Source of the DNA: Pistacia vera
Taxonomy: Eukaryota; Streptophyta; Magnoliopsida; Sapindales; Anacardiaceae
Length of the DNA stretch: 64,000 nt
Direction: 5' to 3'
NCBI RefSeq assembly: GCF_008641045.1
Contig: NW_022196597.1
Location: forward strand, 1-64,000
The notes beneath the pieces are model-generated. The model worked only from the letters and a program-made list of their open reading frames with translations, had not been told where the DNA came from and did not search any database. A program made the position numbers and the translations under genes. Below are positions 10,316-21,960 of the stretch, piece by piece (position 1 is the stretch's first letter; each line of letters starts with the position of its first letter).

Positions 10316-12085
10316 CAATTTTTTTAAGATTCTAAAACTTCTTACTATATATTGCTAAAATGCTTTTGGTTTTGGATTAAATTAACAACTTATAAGAAAG
10401 TGGGATGGTGAAATAATGTAGTATGACAAATAATTGATGCTTTTCATTATCCAACTCCTTTTGTGCAAGTTGCGTTTGCATGTTGAATAATAATAGTGGT
10501 GTGAATTAGAATTGGAAACCTGGCAAATATGGTCCTCCTTTTGATTATTACCCATAACCAAACATTAAGAAAGAAACAAATAAAGTACAGCAAAATCTAA
10601 TTCCATTTACGTCTGCAATCAACAACTCATAAAGCTTCCCTTCTCATTGCTTAACGTCTTATCATCACAACTCACTATTAGGTTTTGTATAAGCTCAAAT
10701 TTATATCAAATAGGCCCTTGATATTTTAGTCAATTTTTCAATACTCCCTGTCATTTTGAAACTTATTTATGACTCACATTATTGTTATTATGCTATTAGT
10801 CATTTTAATTAGGGTTTTTATTATTAATCTTGAAAGAGAGTTTATATATGTAAGACCCATATCAATGGTTTTATAAGTTAGTGTATGATGATAAATATTC
10901 AATTTAATAATCACCGATCATATTAATTGTAAAGATGAATGAGAAGAAAAAAAAATGTATAGATATAGTACTATAAATACATCGACTTCAATATGGTAGA
11001 ACTATCCTAGTCTTGTTGTGGAGTTCTGGTTTTTATTTATCTTTTAACTTTCTTGCTAATAGAGAATTTTTGCAGATTTAATGAATGACTTGATTGAAAT
11101 TATTTGGTACTTGTCCTCCATTGTTCTCAAACAGGGTTTTCCTAATGATAAAGGAGGTAAAAGATAATTTTGAAACTACAAGAAGTTAGTTTTCGTTTGG
11201 AATAAATTTTAGGGTAAGTTAGATAATTATCTTGGATTAAAACCATGTCTAATTCTTTTGATTTGACTAGAAATATCTAAAAAGCATCCTCTAAAATTTT
11301 GACTGTTGACTTTCGAAATTTAACGTGTCAAAACAAATCAGGAGTTAAACCCAGCAAATTTAACACCATATCAACAAATATCTTTGACAATACAAGAGCA
11401 TCGTTGATTATCATTCGACACATATCTTTGAAACCACAAAAGTATCTGTGTTATGAAACTGAACCTGAGGGATCCATATGGTATTTTTCCCTTTTACTAA
11501 AGGTGGAATGGTAATCCCCTATGTAGTTGGTACTTGGTAGGTCACTTACAATAGTTGAAAATTAGACATGTGTGATAGCTTAATTTTATCATAAAATGGG
11601 CTTTTGACATCCACAAGAATTCTAGAAATTACTGGATGATAGTGGAGTGTTGCTACTTAATTGCTATAGAGAATTAAAGGGTTTGAAAGCTTCTTCTTTT
11701 TTTTTTTTTTTTTGTGACATTTGTTCAACTTTTTTTCTTTTATGTGTCTACCTCTAATGTATGGATATGTTTCTCTTTCTCCATTTTCATGATTTTACTC
11801 TCTTTTTATCGCCAGCCAAGATGGAAACTTTGGTGAGTTGTCATTGCTTCACTATCCCACCTCTAAGCTTCAATTTTGTCACTTTGTTTCATTAATTTTT
11901 ATTCTTTTGCTATTGTAAGTAAAAACTAGGATTCTATTTTAAAAGAAAAGTGTTATTATGATCATCAAAGTAATCTAAAATTCAATTTAATAGATACAAA
12001 TTCATACAATAATACAAATAATATACAATACGTTAAAATAAAATTCATCTGTTTTATTAAGAAAGCATCAAAAATTCCTCTATAA
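10316..12085. other. Intergenic DNA
   Basis: AT-rich, no recognisable gene. A poly(T) run occurs at 11697-11714. The frame at 11299-11514 lacks any domain. Confidence 0.5.
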
Positions 12086-12089
12086 TTAC

Positions 12090-12665
12090 GAGGACCCTTA
12101 ATATCATTTTCCCCCGTACAATTAAGTCATTCTCTTACTAGAATTATGGATGTAGTAATTTAGGAGGGGTAAATTAAATTAATAAAAATAAATAAATAGA
12201 ATTAAGATTGATGATTACATTCATTTTAATTAATTAATATGACATAATTATGGTTATTCTTGAGTATTTATATGTTAAAAGCGTTGTACAATAGCTTTGT
12301 TATTAACATAGAATTAATATATCCTTTTTGCATGATATAATAAAGTTAAACTTCAATTTTTGTTTAAGGAAAAAAATTTAGGATTATTTGCTTAAACTTC
12401 CTCTCTTACCAGAATTTTTACTTTAATTATGAACATAGTCTTATATTTAATATAAGAGGGGTTAATTAAATTAAAAATCACACTTAAAATTTGTAATAAA
12501 AACAATAAACATTAAGATGATTATATTCATTTGTATTATATGATAGCTTTTATAATCTATAACATAAAATATATCATTTTCTCAAGATACAATTAACTTA
12601 AAATTTATTTATTTTTTTCCTTAACAAAAAACCATTGTTAACATAAATATAAATACAATACCATT
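12090..12665. repeat. Diverged direct repeat, period about 300 bp
   Basis: The order 'CTCTTACTAGAATTATG, AGGAGGGGTAAATTAAATTA, GATGATTACATTCATTTTAA, TTATTAACATAGAATTAATA, then a CATGATATAATAAAGTTAAA-like block' recurs as 'CTCTTACCAGAATTTTT, AAGAGGGGTTAATTAAATTA, GATGATTATATTCATTTGTA, TGTTAACATAAATATAAATA, then a GATGATATTTTAAGAATTAA-like block'. These are two old, diverged copies of unknown origin. Confidence 0.5.
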
Positions 12666-13074
12666 TTTAGATGATATTTTAAGAATTAAACAAACTTTAA
12701 GCTAAGAAAAGTTTAAAGCTTGAATTTATATCAACTAAGGGGCTAGTACTCGAGAGAAAGGAAATTAGGATTTTAGAATTTTTGTTAGAGAAAGAGGGGG
12801 AAGGTATGTTTAAAATGGTGAGTTTTATGTTTTGGTAATTCAAATGAAAATTATTACACAAGACAAAGCATTTTCAAATAATTTATATTAAAAATATTTT
12901 TAATAAAAATTAATTTTTATACTTTGAGACACCACATAAAAATTAGTATAAATTAAATTAATTATCAGTAAAAAATTCACAATCAATCAAAATCAGTATA
13001 GTTTCTATTTTCTTGTATGAGAATTAATTCTCTCTCTCTTTTTTTTTTTTTTTTTTTTTTTTTCAACATATATC
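12666..13074. other. Intergenic DNA with poly-pyrimidine tract
   Basis: AT-rich. A (CT)n then poly(T) tract spans about 13029-13063, just before the copia insertion site. Confidence 0.5.
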
Positions 13075-13079
13075 ATAAT

Positions 13080-13389
13080 TGACGAAATATGGAATGCTTT
13101 TTATGGATTTCCTTAAAGCTCTGTTGGCTGAAATTAAGTAGTAATTAGAGTTTCAATCAATCACTTAATTCAAGTGATTGATTGAACAATTACAAGGATT
13201 TTTTGTATTTATTACTTTCCTTTTTTACATTTACAAAGATGTATAAATTGGCCAATTGTACAGCCTTACAATATATTGAATATACAAATTTCTTCTCTCT
13301 TTCTCTTTTCTTGGGCATACTTTGGCAATGTCATTGTCTTGAACTGCTTCTCGTTGTCCTGCTTTTTGTCTTTGTCTCGATTCCTTTCA
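13080..13389 (+). repeat. 5' LTR of copia element
   Basis: 310 bp, TG...CA. It ends in CTCGATTCCTTTCA immediately before the primer binding site. Compare the 3' LTR at 18169-18480. Confidence 0.93.
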
Positions 13390-13402
13390 TGGTATTAGAG
13401 CA
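13390..13402 (+). promoter_or_regulatory. Primer binding site of copia element
   Basis: TGGTATTAGAGCA follows the 5' LTR directly. This is the initiator tRNA-Met complement (usually TGGTATCAGAGC) with one change, as is normal for plant copia elements. Confidence 0.85.
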
Positions 13403-13487
13403 CAACTAACAGCTTCCGCTTGCCTATCAATTTCGCTTCTTTCTCTTTGTCCCTGCAAACAATCAAAAAACACCATTACCCTTCAGC

Positions 13488-15050
13488 ATGGAACTCAACC
13501 CAAATACAACTACAACAAACCCAGACGGCCCAACTAACACAAACAACCCAATCACCACAGACAGCCCACACAGCTCCGGCCCAAACAACCAATCTCTACC
13601 TGCTACAACCCACACAATTGAAGCCCACACAACTCAAAATAGGCCTGACCCAGCCCGTTATCTATATGGAATGCCAGGTTACAACCCAAAATTTTTTACC
13701 CATTCAAGGCCTAACCTATGCCTCTCTTGGAATACCGGGTTACAACCCGGATTCCCACATCGGGTTCGGATCCAAATCCCTACCTGCACCCTTTTCGAAT
13801 TATTCCAACCTCTGGGAACAATCGCCCTGAACCAGACGATGTTCTCTTCTCACCGGTCTCTGATGGACTTGAATTAGTCCTCATCAAACAAACCCTAACC
13901 GGATCTGACAACTATGCCTCCTGGTCTCACGATTTCTAACGAGCCCTCATCACCAAAGACAAAGATCCATTTCTTGATGGGACTTTTCAACCATTGTCGC
14001 AACCTCATCTTCAACGCCATTGGAATTGTTAAAATATGTTGGTCCGATCATGGATCATCAATTGTCTTTCGTCAGAGGTTGCGGTTGGGCTCCCACCAAT
14101 GGAAATGGCCGCTGAAATCTAGGCTAACATCAATGAGATGTATGGGAAGCTCGATCTTGCTAAAATCTTCACTCTCCAGCAACGTCTCATCGAGTAGCAA
14201 GGGAACAACTCGGTCATCACTTATTTCAATTGGTTTTCTGCCGTTTGGAACAAGTTAGACGCTGCCAAAGAAACAATTGAGGGGCCACTGGAAACACTCA
14301 ATTAGTACCACAAAATGCGAGATCGCGATCGATTGTCGCATTTTTTACTTAGATTAAATGACGGTTTTCTCTCTTTCAAGACACAGGTACTGGCCACGTC
14401 TCCACCACCCTCTCTCCACTGGAGTTTTCAACTAGCGGTGCAAGATGAAAGCCAAAGCCAGTTGAACTCTGACAGAACATCACCGGATTCAATGGCTCTA
14501 GCAGGGTTGAGAGAGAATGGGGATCCATAGCGACTAGGGCACAATGAAGGTGAAAAACCTTCTCTTATATATGACGAGATGAAGGGCTCATATTCAACCT
14601 TGAGATCTGATGGCCAGAAACTCATCGTGTTTTTAAACGCATCTCACTGCTCTAATCGTGCCACTTCATGCAATGGGTCAAACAGGTCAACTTCTTGGTC
14701 AAATGGGTCAATTGAATTTGGAAAATGGGTCAAACGGGTTTGGATCTGGGTCAAATGGGCCGAGAAATTCAAGATCCAATAAAAATCAATTATATTGTGA
14801 TTACTGCGAAAGAAGAAATCATGATCGGGATAATTGTTGGAGATTACATGGTCTTTCGGATTCCAACAGCAAGGAGAGAAATGGTCATTCTTCTTCTTTC
14901 AAAGTTTCTCTTGGAAATCAGTCAGCACCTACTCTCAATCCGGAACAATATAATCAACTGCTCCAATTACTGAACAATGCCCCGACTGCTCCCACTGCAT
15001 CTTACGCAGGTACCTCTTACTGTATTAATGTACTCACAACTAAAATGTGA
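13488..15050 (+). pseudogene. copia gag remnant
   Basis: A proline/threonine-rich start (MELNPNTTTTNPDGPTNTNN) is followed by broken frames through about 14300 with the capsid region, and then a clear zinc knuckle YCDYCERRNHDRDNCWRLHG (CX2CX4HX4C) near 14796-14855. After it comes a linker with LNPEQYNQLLQLLNNAP, typical just upstream of the copia protease. Several frame changes (for example near 13850, 14300 and 14560) break the polyprotein. Confidence 0.85.
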
Positions 15051-16240
15051 ATTATTGATTCAGGGGCTAGTGATCACATAATTTGTCACCCAAATTTTTT
15101 TACCACTATTTCCACTACCTCATCCACTTCCGTTCGTATGCCGAATGAAAATATCACCCTAGCTACTCATATAGGAATCGTCCACTTATCTGCCATTTTA
15201 TCACTTAAAAATGTGTTATGTGTTCCTGCATTTCATTTTAATCTCATCTCAGTATCCAAAATATGTGAAGACAATAGTTGCACTGTAGAGTTTTGTCCTA
15301 ACACATTTAAATTTCAGGACCTTTCGACTGGGAAACTGATGGGCTTGGGTAAATTCAATTGAGGTCTATACTATTGGGCACCTGCTGAGTTTTCTAAAAG
15401 TTTTCCTACTTGTAGTCCAAATAAAATTTCCCATTGTAATACGATGATTAATAAAAATTCCTTTATTCTTCATCAATAATTAGGTCATAGTGCAACTATC
15501 CCTCACCCTCAGTGTCCTATATGTCCATTGGCTAAACAAGCCCGCATTACCTTTCTGCATAACACTTCAACTTCCACTACAACCCAACCTTTTGCTTTAA
15601 TCCATCTTGATATCTAGGGGCCCTACCACACCCCAAATCATGATGGATCCAGATTTTTCCTCACCATTATCGATGACGTTTCCCGGGGTACATGGACATT
15701 CCTCATGCAATCCAAATCTCAAACACTTACTCACATTAAGATTTTTTGTCCATGGTCACCACCCAGTTTTGTACTTCTGTACAAAGAGTTAGAACCGACA
15801 ATGCTAGGGAGTTCTTTAATTATAATTGTTCATCTCTATTTTTATCTCTTGGCATTCTACATGAAAGCTCTTGCACATATACACCACAACAAAATAGGGT
15901 TGTCGAAAGAAAACACCGTCATCTACTTGAAGTAACCCCGTGCCCTCAAACACCAAGCCCACATACCTGTTTCTTTTTTGGGCGATTGTGTGATCACAGC
16001 CACATACCTAGTCAATCGCATGCCAACCAGAGTTCTACATGGTAAGACTCTTTATGAGATACTGTTCAAGAAGCCACCAGCTATTGACCACCTCCGAGTA
16101 TTTGGTTGACTTTGTTATGCTACCACCCTTGGCTCCCATGACAAGTTTGGTACATAGGCCACCTGCTGTATATTTATGGGATATCCTATGCTGTAGAAAG
16201 GTTACAGGTTATATGACCCAGTTGAAAACAAGTTCCTGAT
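15051..16240 (+). pseudogene. copia protease and integrase remnant
   Basis: Protease: IIDSGASDHIICHP (active-site DSGA) near 15051-15092, then LKNVLCVPAFHFNLISVSKI. Integrase: LGHS and CPICPLAKQARITF (zinc-binding and GAG-pre-integrase region) near 15480-15560. The core follows with VRTDNAREF, the acidic residue context of the DDE triad, at about 15780 and with YTPQQNRVVERKHRHLLE near 15880-15930. Stops and frameshifts are frequent, including a stop inside the conserved HLDI(W)GP motif at 15615-15617. Confidence 0.9.
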
Positions 16241-16639
16241 CTCTAGAGATGTTGTGTTTCATGAAGACACTTTTCCGTTTGCCACAAACAACATTACTAC
16301 ATCTACATCACACAGACTGGTTCTTGAAGATACTATCCAACAAGATCCTCTATTCTATATGATACCGGACCCTTCGGTTCCTTAGCCTGACTACACTACC
16401 AATGATTCTAATACAACAGCCACTAATGATCCCTAAGAAGAAACACCTATTTAGATTCTTATAGCTAGTTCCTTACTCGGATCCCCTATTCCAATTGTTC
16501 CCACACCAGGATCACTGTTCTAGTTCTAGTTATTACCACACACCGCAGTACTCGACGGACTCGACCTCTAATCTGGACAGCAGATTCTGAATGTCCTACT
16601 GTTTCAGATTCCTCAGGTACATTATATCCTACCTCCAAT

Positions 16640-18060
16640 TATATGAGTTATGGACGTCTCTCTCCTGTACACAGAGCCTATATCAGTCACAACTTTGCCG
16701 ATCAAGAATCCACTAGTTACTCAAATGCTGTTCAATACTCTCATTGGCGTCAAGCAATGGCTGAAGAACTTACTACTCTGACTCAGAATCATACTTGGGA
16801 TCTAGTGCCTCATTCCTCTCACAGAAAACCCATTGGTTGTAAATGGGTCTACAAAATCAAGCACCGTGTTGATGGATCCCTTGAACGTTACAAAGCTCGA
16901 TTGGTAGCTAAGGGCTTTGATTATCAAGAGACATTCTCACCAGTAGCCAAACATGTCACTGTTCGTACTTTCCTTCTTCCGTTCGTGATTGGTCTCTCCA
17001 TCAAATGGATGTTAACAATGCTTTCCTTCATGAAGAAATTTATATGAATCTTCCTCCCAGCATTCGCAAATAGGGGGAGAATACAATATGTCATCTACGA
17101 AAATCCCTCTATGGCCTCAAACAAGCATCCCGACAATGGAATGAGAAATTCAGCAAAGCTCTCATTGGCATAGGATTTGTTCAGTCCAAACATGACTATG
17201 CACTATTCACTTAGCACAAAGGTAAAACCTTTATTGCTCTAATCATCTATGCAGATGACATTCATATCATAGGAAATGATGAAGTAGGCATCAAATCCTT
17301 GAAAAAGCATCTCAATAGACAATTCCGAATAAAAGATCTAGGAGAACCAAAATATTTCCTAGGAATCAAAATTGCACAATCCCCAGCAGGAATATCTTTG
17401 AGCCAACGGAAGTATGTCTTGGAATTGATTTCTGAATCTAGGCTATCAGGATGCAAGCCAAGTATTATTCTAGTAGAACAAAACACCAAATTGACTACTC
17501 AGGAATATGACAATGGGACATCATCTACTGAAACAGACATCAATTATGCGGTCCACATCCTTAGTCAGTTCATGCATAAGCCTACACAATCTCACATGGA
17601 TGCTACGATAAAGGTTCTGAAATACTTAAAAGGATGTCCTGGCTTAGGTCTTCTCTTTCCTCGAGACAAAGGTTTGGATATCACAGCTCATTGTGACTCA
17701 GACTAGGCCACATGTCCAATGACAAGAAAATCACTTACAGGATTCTGCATCAAGCTAGGGGGAGCTCTTATTTCTTGGAAAACAAAGAAAAATTGATAGT
17801 ATCCCTTTCTTCAGCAGAGGCAGAATACAGAGCCATGACAAAGACAACGTGTAAGATTGTCTGGATTCTGGGATTATTAAAGGACCTAAGAGTACAGGTA
17901 AGTAAACCGATTCTTTTATACTATGACAACAAGGCTGCAAACGACATATCAGCAAATCCAGTATTCCATGAAAGAATGAAACATATAGAAATTGATTGCC
18001 ATTTTGTCAGAAACAAAATATAAGAAGGGGTAATCAAAACTTTACATATTTGTACTTCAG
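16640..18060 (+). pseudogene. copia reverse transcriptase and RNase H remnant
   Basis: Reverse transcriptase: WRQAMAEELTTLTQNHTWDL, GCKWVYKIKHRVDGSLERYK, ARLVAKGFDYQETFSPVAKH, then LYGLKQASRQWNEKF and the catalytic YADDIHIIGND near 17250-17280. RNase H: HCDSD at 17690-17704 followed by a stop, MTRKSLTGFCIKLGG in another frame, LIVSLSSAEAEYRAMTKTTC and YYDNKAANDISANPVFHERM, ending KHIEIDCHFVRNKI. The order and motifs match copia pol. Frame changes near 17047, 17070 and 17706 break it. Confidence 0.92.
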
Positions 18061-18153
18061 AACAACCAGCAGACATCTTCACAAAACCATTATATAGCAG
18101 ACAACATTCATATTTACTTAACATGCTTGAAGTTTTTGACATCTACAAACCAT

Positions 18154-18168
18154 AAGCTTGAGGGGGAG
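18154..18168 (+). promoter_or_regulatory. Polypurine tract of copia element
   Basis: AAGCTTGAGGGGGAG lies directly before the 3' LTR, the usual plus-strand primer site. Confidence 0.85.
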
Positions 18169-18480
18169 TGACGAAATATGAAATGTTTTTTTATTGATTT
18201 CCTTAAATCTCTACTGGCTGAAATTAAGCAGTAATTAGAGTTTCAATCAATTACTTAATTCAAGTGATTGATTGAACAATTACAGGGATTTTTTTGTATT
18301 TATTACTTTCATTTTTTACATTTACGAAGATGTATAAATTGGCCAATTGTATAGCCTCACAATAGATTGAATATACAAATTTCTTCTCTCTTTCTCCTTA
18401 CTTGGGCATACTCTGTCAGTGTTATTGTCTTGAACTGCTTCTCTTTGTCTTGCTCTTTGTCTCTGTCTCGATTCCTTACA
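18169..18480 (+). repeat. 3' LTR of copia element
   Basis: 312 bp, TG...CA, clearly the partner of 13080-13389 and followed by target duplication ATAAT. Confidence 0.93.
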
Positions 18481-18485
18481 ATAAT

Positions 18486-19404
18486 AACACATATTAGTAT
18501 AAATATTTCATTTTCAAAGATTTTTTTTATTTTTTTTTTGAATTTACAAAGTCTCCAACTACTTTAATTAAGGGTAAAATTGGATGCTAGCTAAAATTAA
18601 TACAAAATCAATTGAGAATTGATTGAATGCCCTCTATAAATGAAACATTTAGAATATATTTTAATTATTTCATTGCCAACCATATTATAAAAAGAACTTA
18701 ATCTAAATTATAATCATGAACTAAGCCGCCAAATAGAACTTGTTGGTCCATCCGTGAAAAGGATTAGCATCATTAATGATAAAATATTAATCTCTCTTTT
18801 GGAGTTTTGTTAAAAGAGTAATTAATTAAAGCATGAAATAATTAGTTTTTGGTCCCATTTGTTCCTATTTTAAGGACAAAAATTATTTAATAAAATCTTT
18901 AATATCAAGGATTTACATTTGAATCTTATTGGCCTTTCCCCAAACCAATGCCTCGGTAAAAATTTAGTCGGTAGAGGCCGATTATATATATAATTTTTTT
19001 CAATTTTGTGATTCTTAATAATAAATCTTTTTTTAACCCACTATTTACATAATTTTTCCTATTTTTTTAAAGCTCTTGTTATCTAGTCAGGAATTTAATC
19101 TGAGAGAGATTTTAAAAAAAAATAAAAAACTTATTAAATAATAAGTATTGGTATTTAAATATTATATATATGTATATTATTTTTTACATCATATTTTAAA
19201 TTAATATATGATGACATCATGATCAATAAAATTATGATAAAATCTTTAGTGATAAAGGGTATTGAAAACGTTTTAATAAAATTATGGCTGAAAATTGAAA
19301 AGCATATCGTATCATACATAAATATATAGAGAAGGTATTTGAACAAGATAATTGATAATAAAAGTTCAATATTTTCATAAAAATAATCTACATGAGAATT
19401 GATA
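18486..19404. other. Intergenic DNA
   Basis: AT-rich. Contains a poly(T) run near 18521-18540. The minus-strand frame at 19155-19346 is low complexity and has no domain. Confidence 0.5.
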
Positions 19405-19406
19405 TA

Positions 19407-19447
19407 CAGTTAAACATTGATAAATTAATACTCGATAAATTAGTAAT
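19407..19447 (+). repeat. pogo/Emigrant-like end, cut by the gypsy insertion
   Basis: CAGTTAAACATTGATAAATT followed by AATACTCGATAAATTAGTAA resembles the CAGTAAAACCTCTATAAATT and ATACTCTATAAATT blocks of pogo-type MITEs. The gypsy element begins directly after it. The sequence following the gypsy element (ATAATCTTGATTAAATAG) could be its continuation. Confidence 0.45.
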
Positions 19448-19991
19448 TGTATGGGCCAAAATTCGTATTGGACCTGACGAGGTCCAACCGCAACAATAAT
19501 GAATGACGGCCCAAAGCCTTAGCTGAATCTTGATTGGGCCCATGCTTAGAACACCTTAGGAACTACCTGCTTTATGAGTTGGGCTATCCCCGGAGTTAAG
19601 CTAAACTGGGTCTAGCCTTCGCCCGCAGCAGTCCATAACGGGGATCAGAATCCTAACCAAACTCTTTTACCAACAAAGCCTCGACAGATAAAGACAAAGA
19701 CTCCAATCTCTTCTCGAAAAGAGAGTTCCCTTACCAAATAGGATTCAGAGTCCTACTAGGATTCGGGCCCCTGCGGTTCACTATATAAGCTAAGGTTAGC
19801 ACACCCATAGGGGGAGATTATCAGAAAACCCTACTGCTCATATTGCCAAACCCATAATCTACCTCAATCCCTTGGCATTGCTTGGACTCCCTGAGAGACG
19901 CTAGGAGGCACCCCGTAGGTCCACCAAGGTTGTCAGTGGCTCGCTCCACACGATTCATTCCTCAACTCGGTTATAAATTTTAGCGTTTACA
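19448..19991 (+). repeat. 5' LTR of Tat gypsy element
   Basis: 544 bp. It contains a promoter-like CACTATATAAGC (about 19780) and ends TTTAGCGTTTACA. The partner LTR is 28891-29436; the two differ by several percent by eye. Confidence 0.93.
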
Positions 19992-20012
19992 ATTTGGCGC
20001 CCGCTGTGGGCC
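19992..20012 (+). promoter_or_regulatory. Primer binding site of Tat gypsy element
   Basis: ATTTGGCGCCCGCTGTGGG follows the 5' LTR. TGGCGCC-type sites of this form are standard in plant gypsy elements; the exact primer tRNA is not assigned. Confidence 0.8.
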
Positions 20013-20073
20013 CTGCCAACCAAACGATCTAGTGCGACCTATTGTTCAACCCCTCCCAGTTCGTTTGGCCCTC

Positions 20074-21300
20074 ATGGCTAATCCCAACAAAAATGCAGCG
20101 CCAGATACCGTGGCCCATATCGAAGTACTCACTACGCTGGTGTAGGAAAGCAACAAGAGGTATCAAGCCCTAGAAACATAGAATGCCGCCATCCGCGCTG
20201 AGAATCAAGCTCCCCAGGATAAGGTAAATCAATTTTATTCCCTAGATTGGTCATTCAACCAACATCATGCATCTACTTCCCGACCCCCCATTCAACCCCG
20301 ACAGCTGTTCCTGAGCCCAGACGGCGACACCTTCACCAGCGCCGATAATAACCAAGATCTAGACAACTCTACAGATGTGGTCGAGCCGAACCAGGGGGAA
20401 CATCCTCACGAATCTACCCATCCAACTACCGTGACACATGCCCACACCGCGCTACTCCAGCAAGTAGATACCCTTCTTGCACACCAACAAATGCGCCCCA
20501 TGCAAACTCTAACCGGAACGACCCACCAAGCCATGTCGTTTGGCATGGCCATCCAAATTAACCCAAGAGTCTTCCCCCAACTCCTCCAGAACCTTAACAC
20601 CTCTACTCCAACTGCCCTGGAACAAACACTGACCAAACGACTAGCCGAAGTAGAAGCCATGATCCAATGAATCCCGGGGATGTCGACACCCCGAAAGAAG
20701 AGTCAACCCCAGAGCTACGCCGAATTGTCGTTTGTGGATACCATAGCTCTCGTAGACATGCCCCGCAAATTCACCTTCCCAAACATGAAGTTGTATGACA
20801 GAACTACAAACCCGGACGATCACATAGCCTCTTAAAAGCAGAGAATGTTTACCGCCGCCATACCAAGGGACCTTCGCAAAGCATGCATGTGCAAAAGCTT
20901 CGGCTTCAGCCTAATAGGGCCCATGCCACAATGGTACACCAACCTCCCAAATCACTCAATCGCCTCATTCACCCAACTCACGGATACCTTCGTAGAGCAA
21001 TTTGCTAGCAAGGAAAAATTGGAGAAGCTGGACCGGATAAGCTACCTAATTACAACCTCAATATTGAGCCACTTGAAGTGGTAGCAGTGATGAAGGAAAT
21101 GGAAAACGTGGTCAGATGGCCAGACAAGTTGAAACACCGAGAAACCAATAAGTGGTGTGAATTTCACGAAGATCACGGCTACAACACCATTGACTACATC
21201 GCACTTTGCCTAGAAGTTGTCGAGTTGCTGAAAAGAGGGCACCTCCGTGAGTTCCCAACAGACAAGGAAAAAAACATTGTCACCAACAAAGAGCGCTAGG
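20074..21300 (+). pseudogene. Tat gypsy gag remnant
   Basis: Starts MANPNKNAAPDTVAHIEVLT. Later parts include SYAELSFVDTIALVDMPRKF, KLYDRTTNPDDHIAS (the gag core Y-G/D-x-x-DP-H motif), and MPQWYTNLPNHSIASFTQLT, DTFVEQFASKEKLEKL. It then jumps to WPDKLKHRETNKWCEFHEDH, the Tat CEFHEDHGH-type zinc motif, and LEVVELLKRGHLREFPTDKE. Internal stops occur near 20143, 20180, 20668 and 20833. The piece between KLEKL and the zinc motif is far shorter than usual, suggesting an internal deletion. Confidence 0.85.
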
Positions 21301-21319
21301 TTACTCCGCCATCAAAAGC

Positions 21320-21960
21320 CCCCCAGTAGACGCAATGTGCGAGGTCATTTCAGGCGGATCGAAGGTTAGTGGAGTTAGCTACTCTGCAGTGAAGTGCCAT
21401 GCTTGGGCTGAAGCCAACCCACGGTTCCAACATTTTAGACTGCCACAGCAAAGAGCTACCAACCTGACAATTGAATTCGTGGATAACGAGACGGCAGCAT
21501 TACTAAACCCCTATCACGACGCGGTCATGGTTACTCTCTAGATTGCCAACATCATTGTCAAAAGCATACTGATAGATCCTGGCTCCTCCACCAATATCAT
21601 GTTCCTCGAAGCATTCAGGGTGATGGGGTTGGAGGAATCAAGCATGAATCGCCGTCCAACACTCCTCGTGCGATTCAGTTCAGAACAAAAATACACCCTG
21701 GGAAAAATTGCTCTACCAGTCTATGCCGAAGGGATTAACCAACAAACAACCTTCATGATACTGGATGCCCCTTCTCCCTACAGCGTGATCCTCGGTCGGC
21801 CATGGATTCATAGCATTCGTGTCGTACCCTCGACCTTCTACCAGACAATTAGATTCCCCACTAAATGGGGTATCAAAGAGATAAAAGGAGACCAGAAAGC
21901 TTCCAAAGATTGCTACCAAAACGCCTTCAAACCAAACCGTGGCGCCTTGTAGCAACTACA
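21320..21960 (+). pseudogene. Tat gypsy aspartic protease remnant
   Basis: After ISGGSKVSGVSYSAVKCHAW the protease core reads ILIDPGSSTNIMFLEAFRVM (21560-21620), the expected D-[ST]-G active site here showing DPGSS. It ends with ILDAPSPYSVILGRPWIHSI. A stop at 21540 and the altered active-site context suggest inactivity. Confidence 0.85.

Larger units (their letters stand above)
13080..18480 (+). mobile_element. Ty1/copia LTR retrotransposon, degenerate but full length
   Basis: Flanked by an exact 5-bp target duplication ATAAT (13075-13079 and 18481-18485). Its two LTRs begin TGACGAAATATG and end in CA. The order is LTR, primer binding site, gag, protease, integrase, reverse transcriptase, RNase H, polypurine tract, LTR. 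Integrase before reverse transcriptase defines copia. Many stops and frameshifts make it inactive. The LTR pair differs by about two dozen positions in 310 by eye, so the insertion is not recent. Confidence 0.95.

Noticed and set aside
13390..13402. tRNA gene
   Set aside because: It is only the short primer binding site of a copia element, with no cloverleaf. I saw no tRNA gene in the window.
20406..20823. Minus-strand frames in gypsy gag
   Set aside because: They are antisense to gag with no domain of their own.
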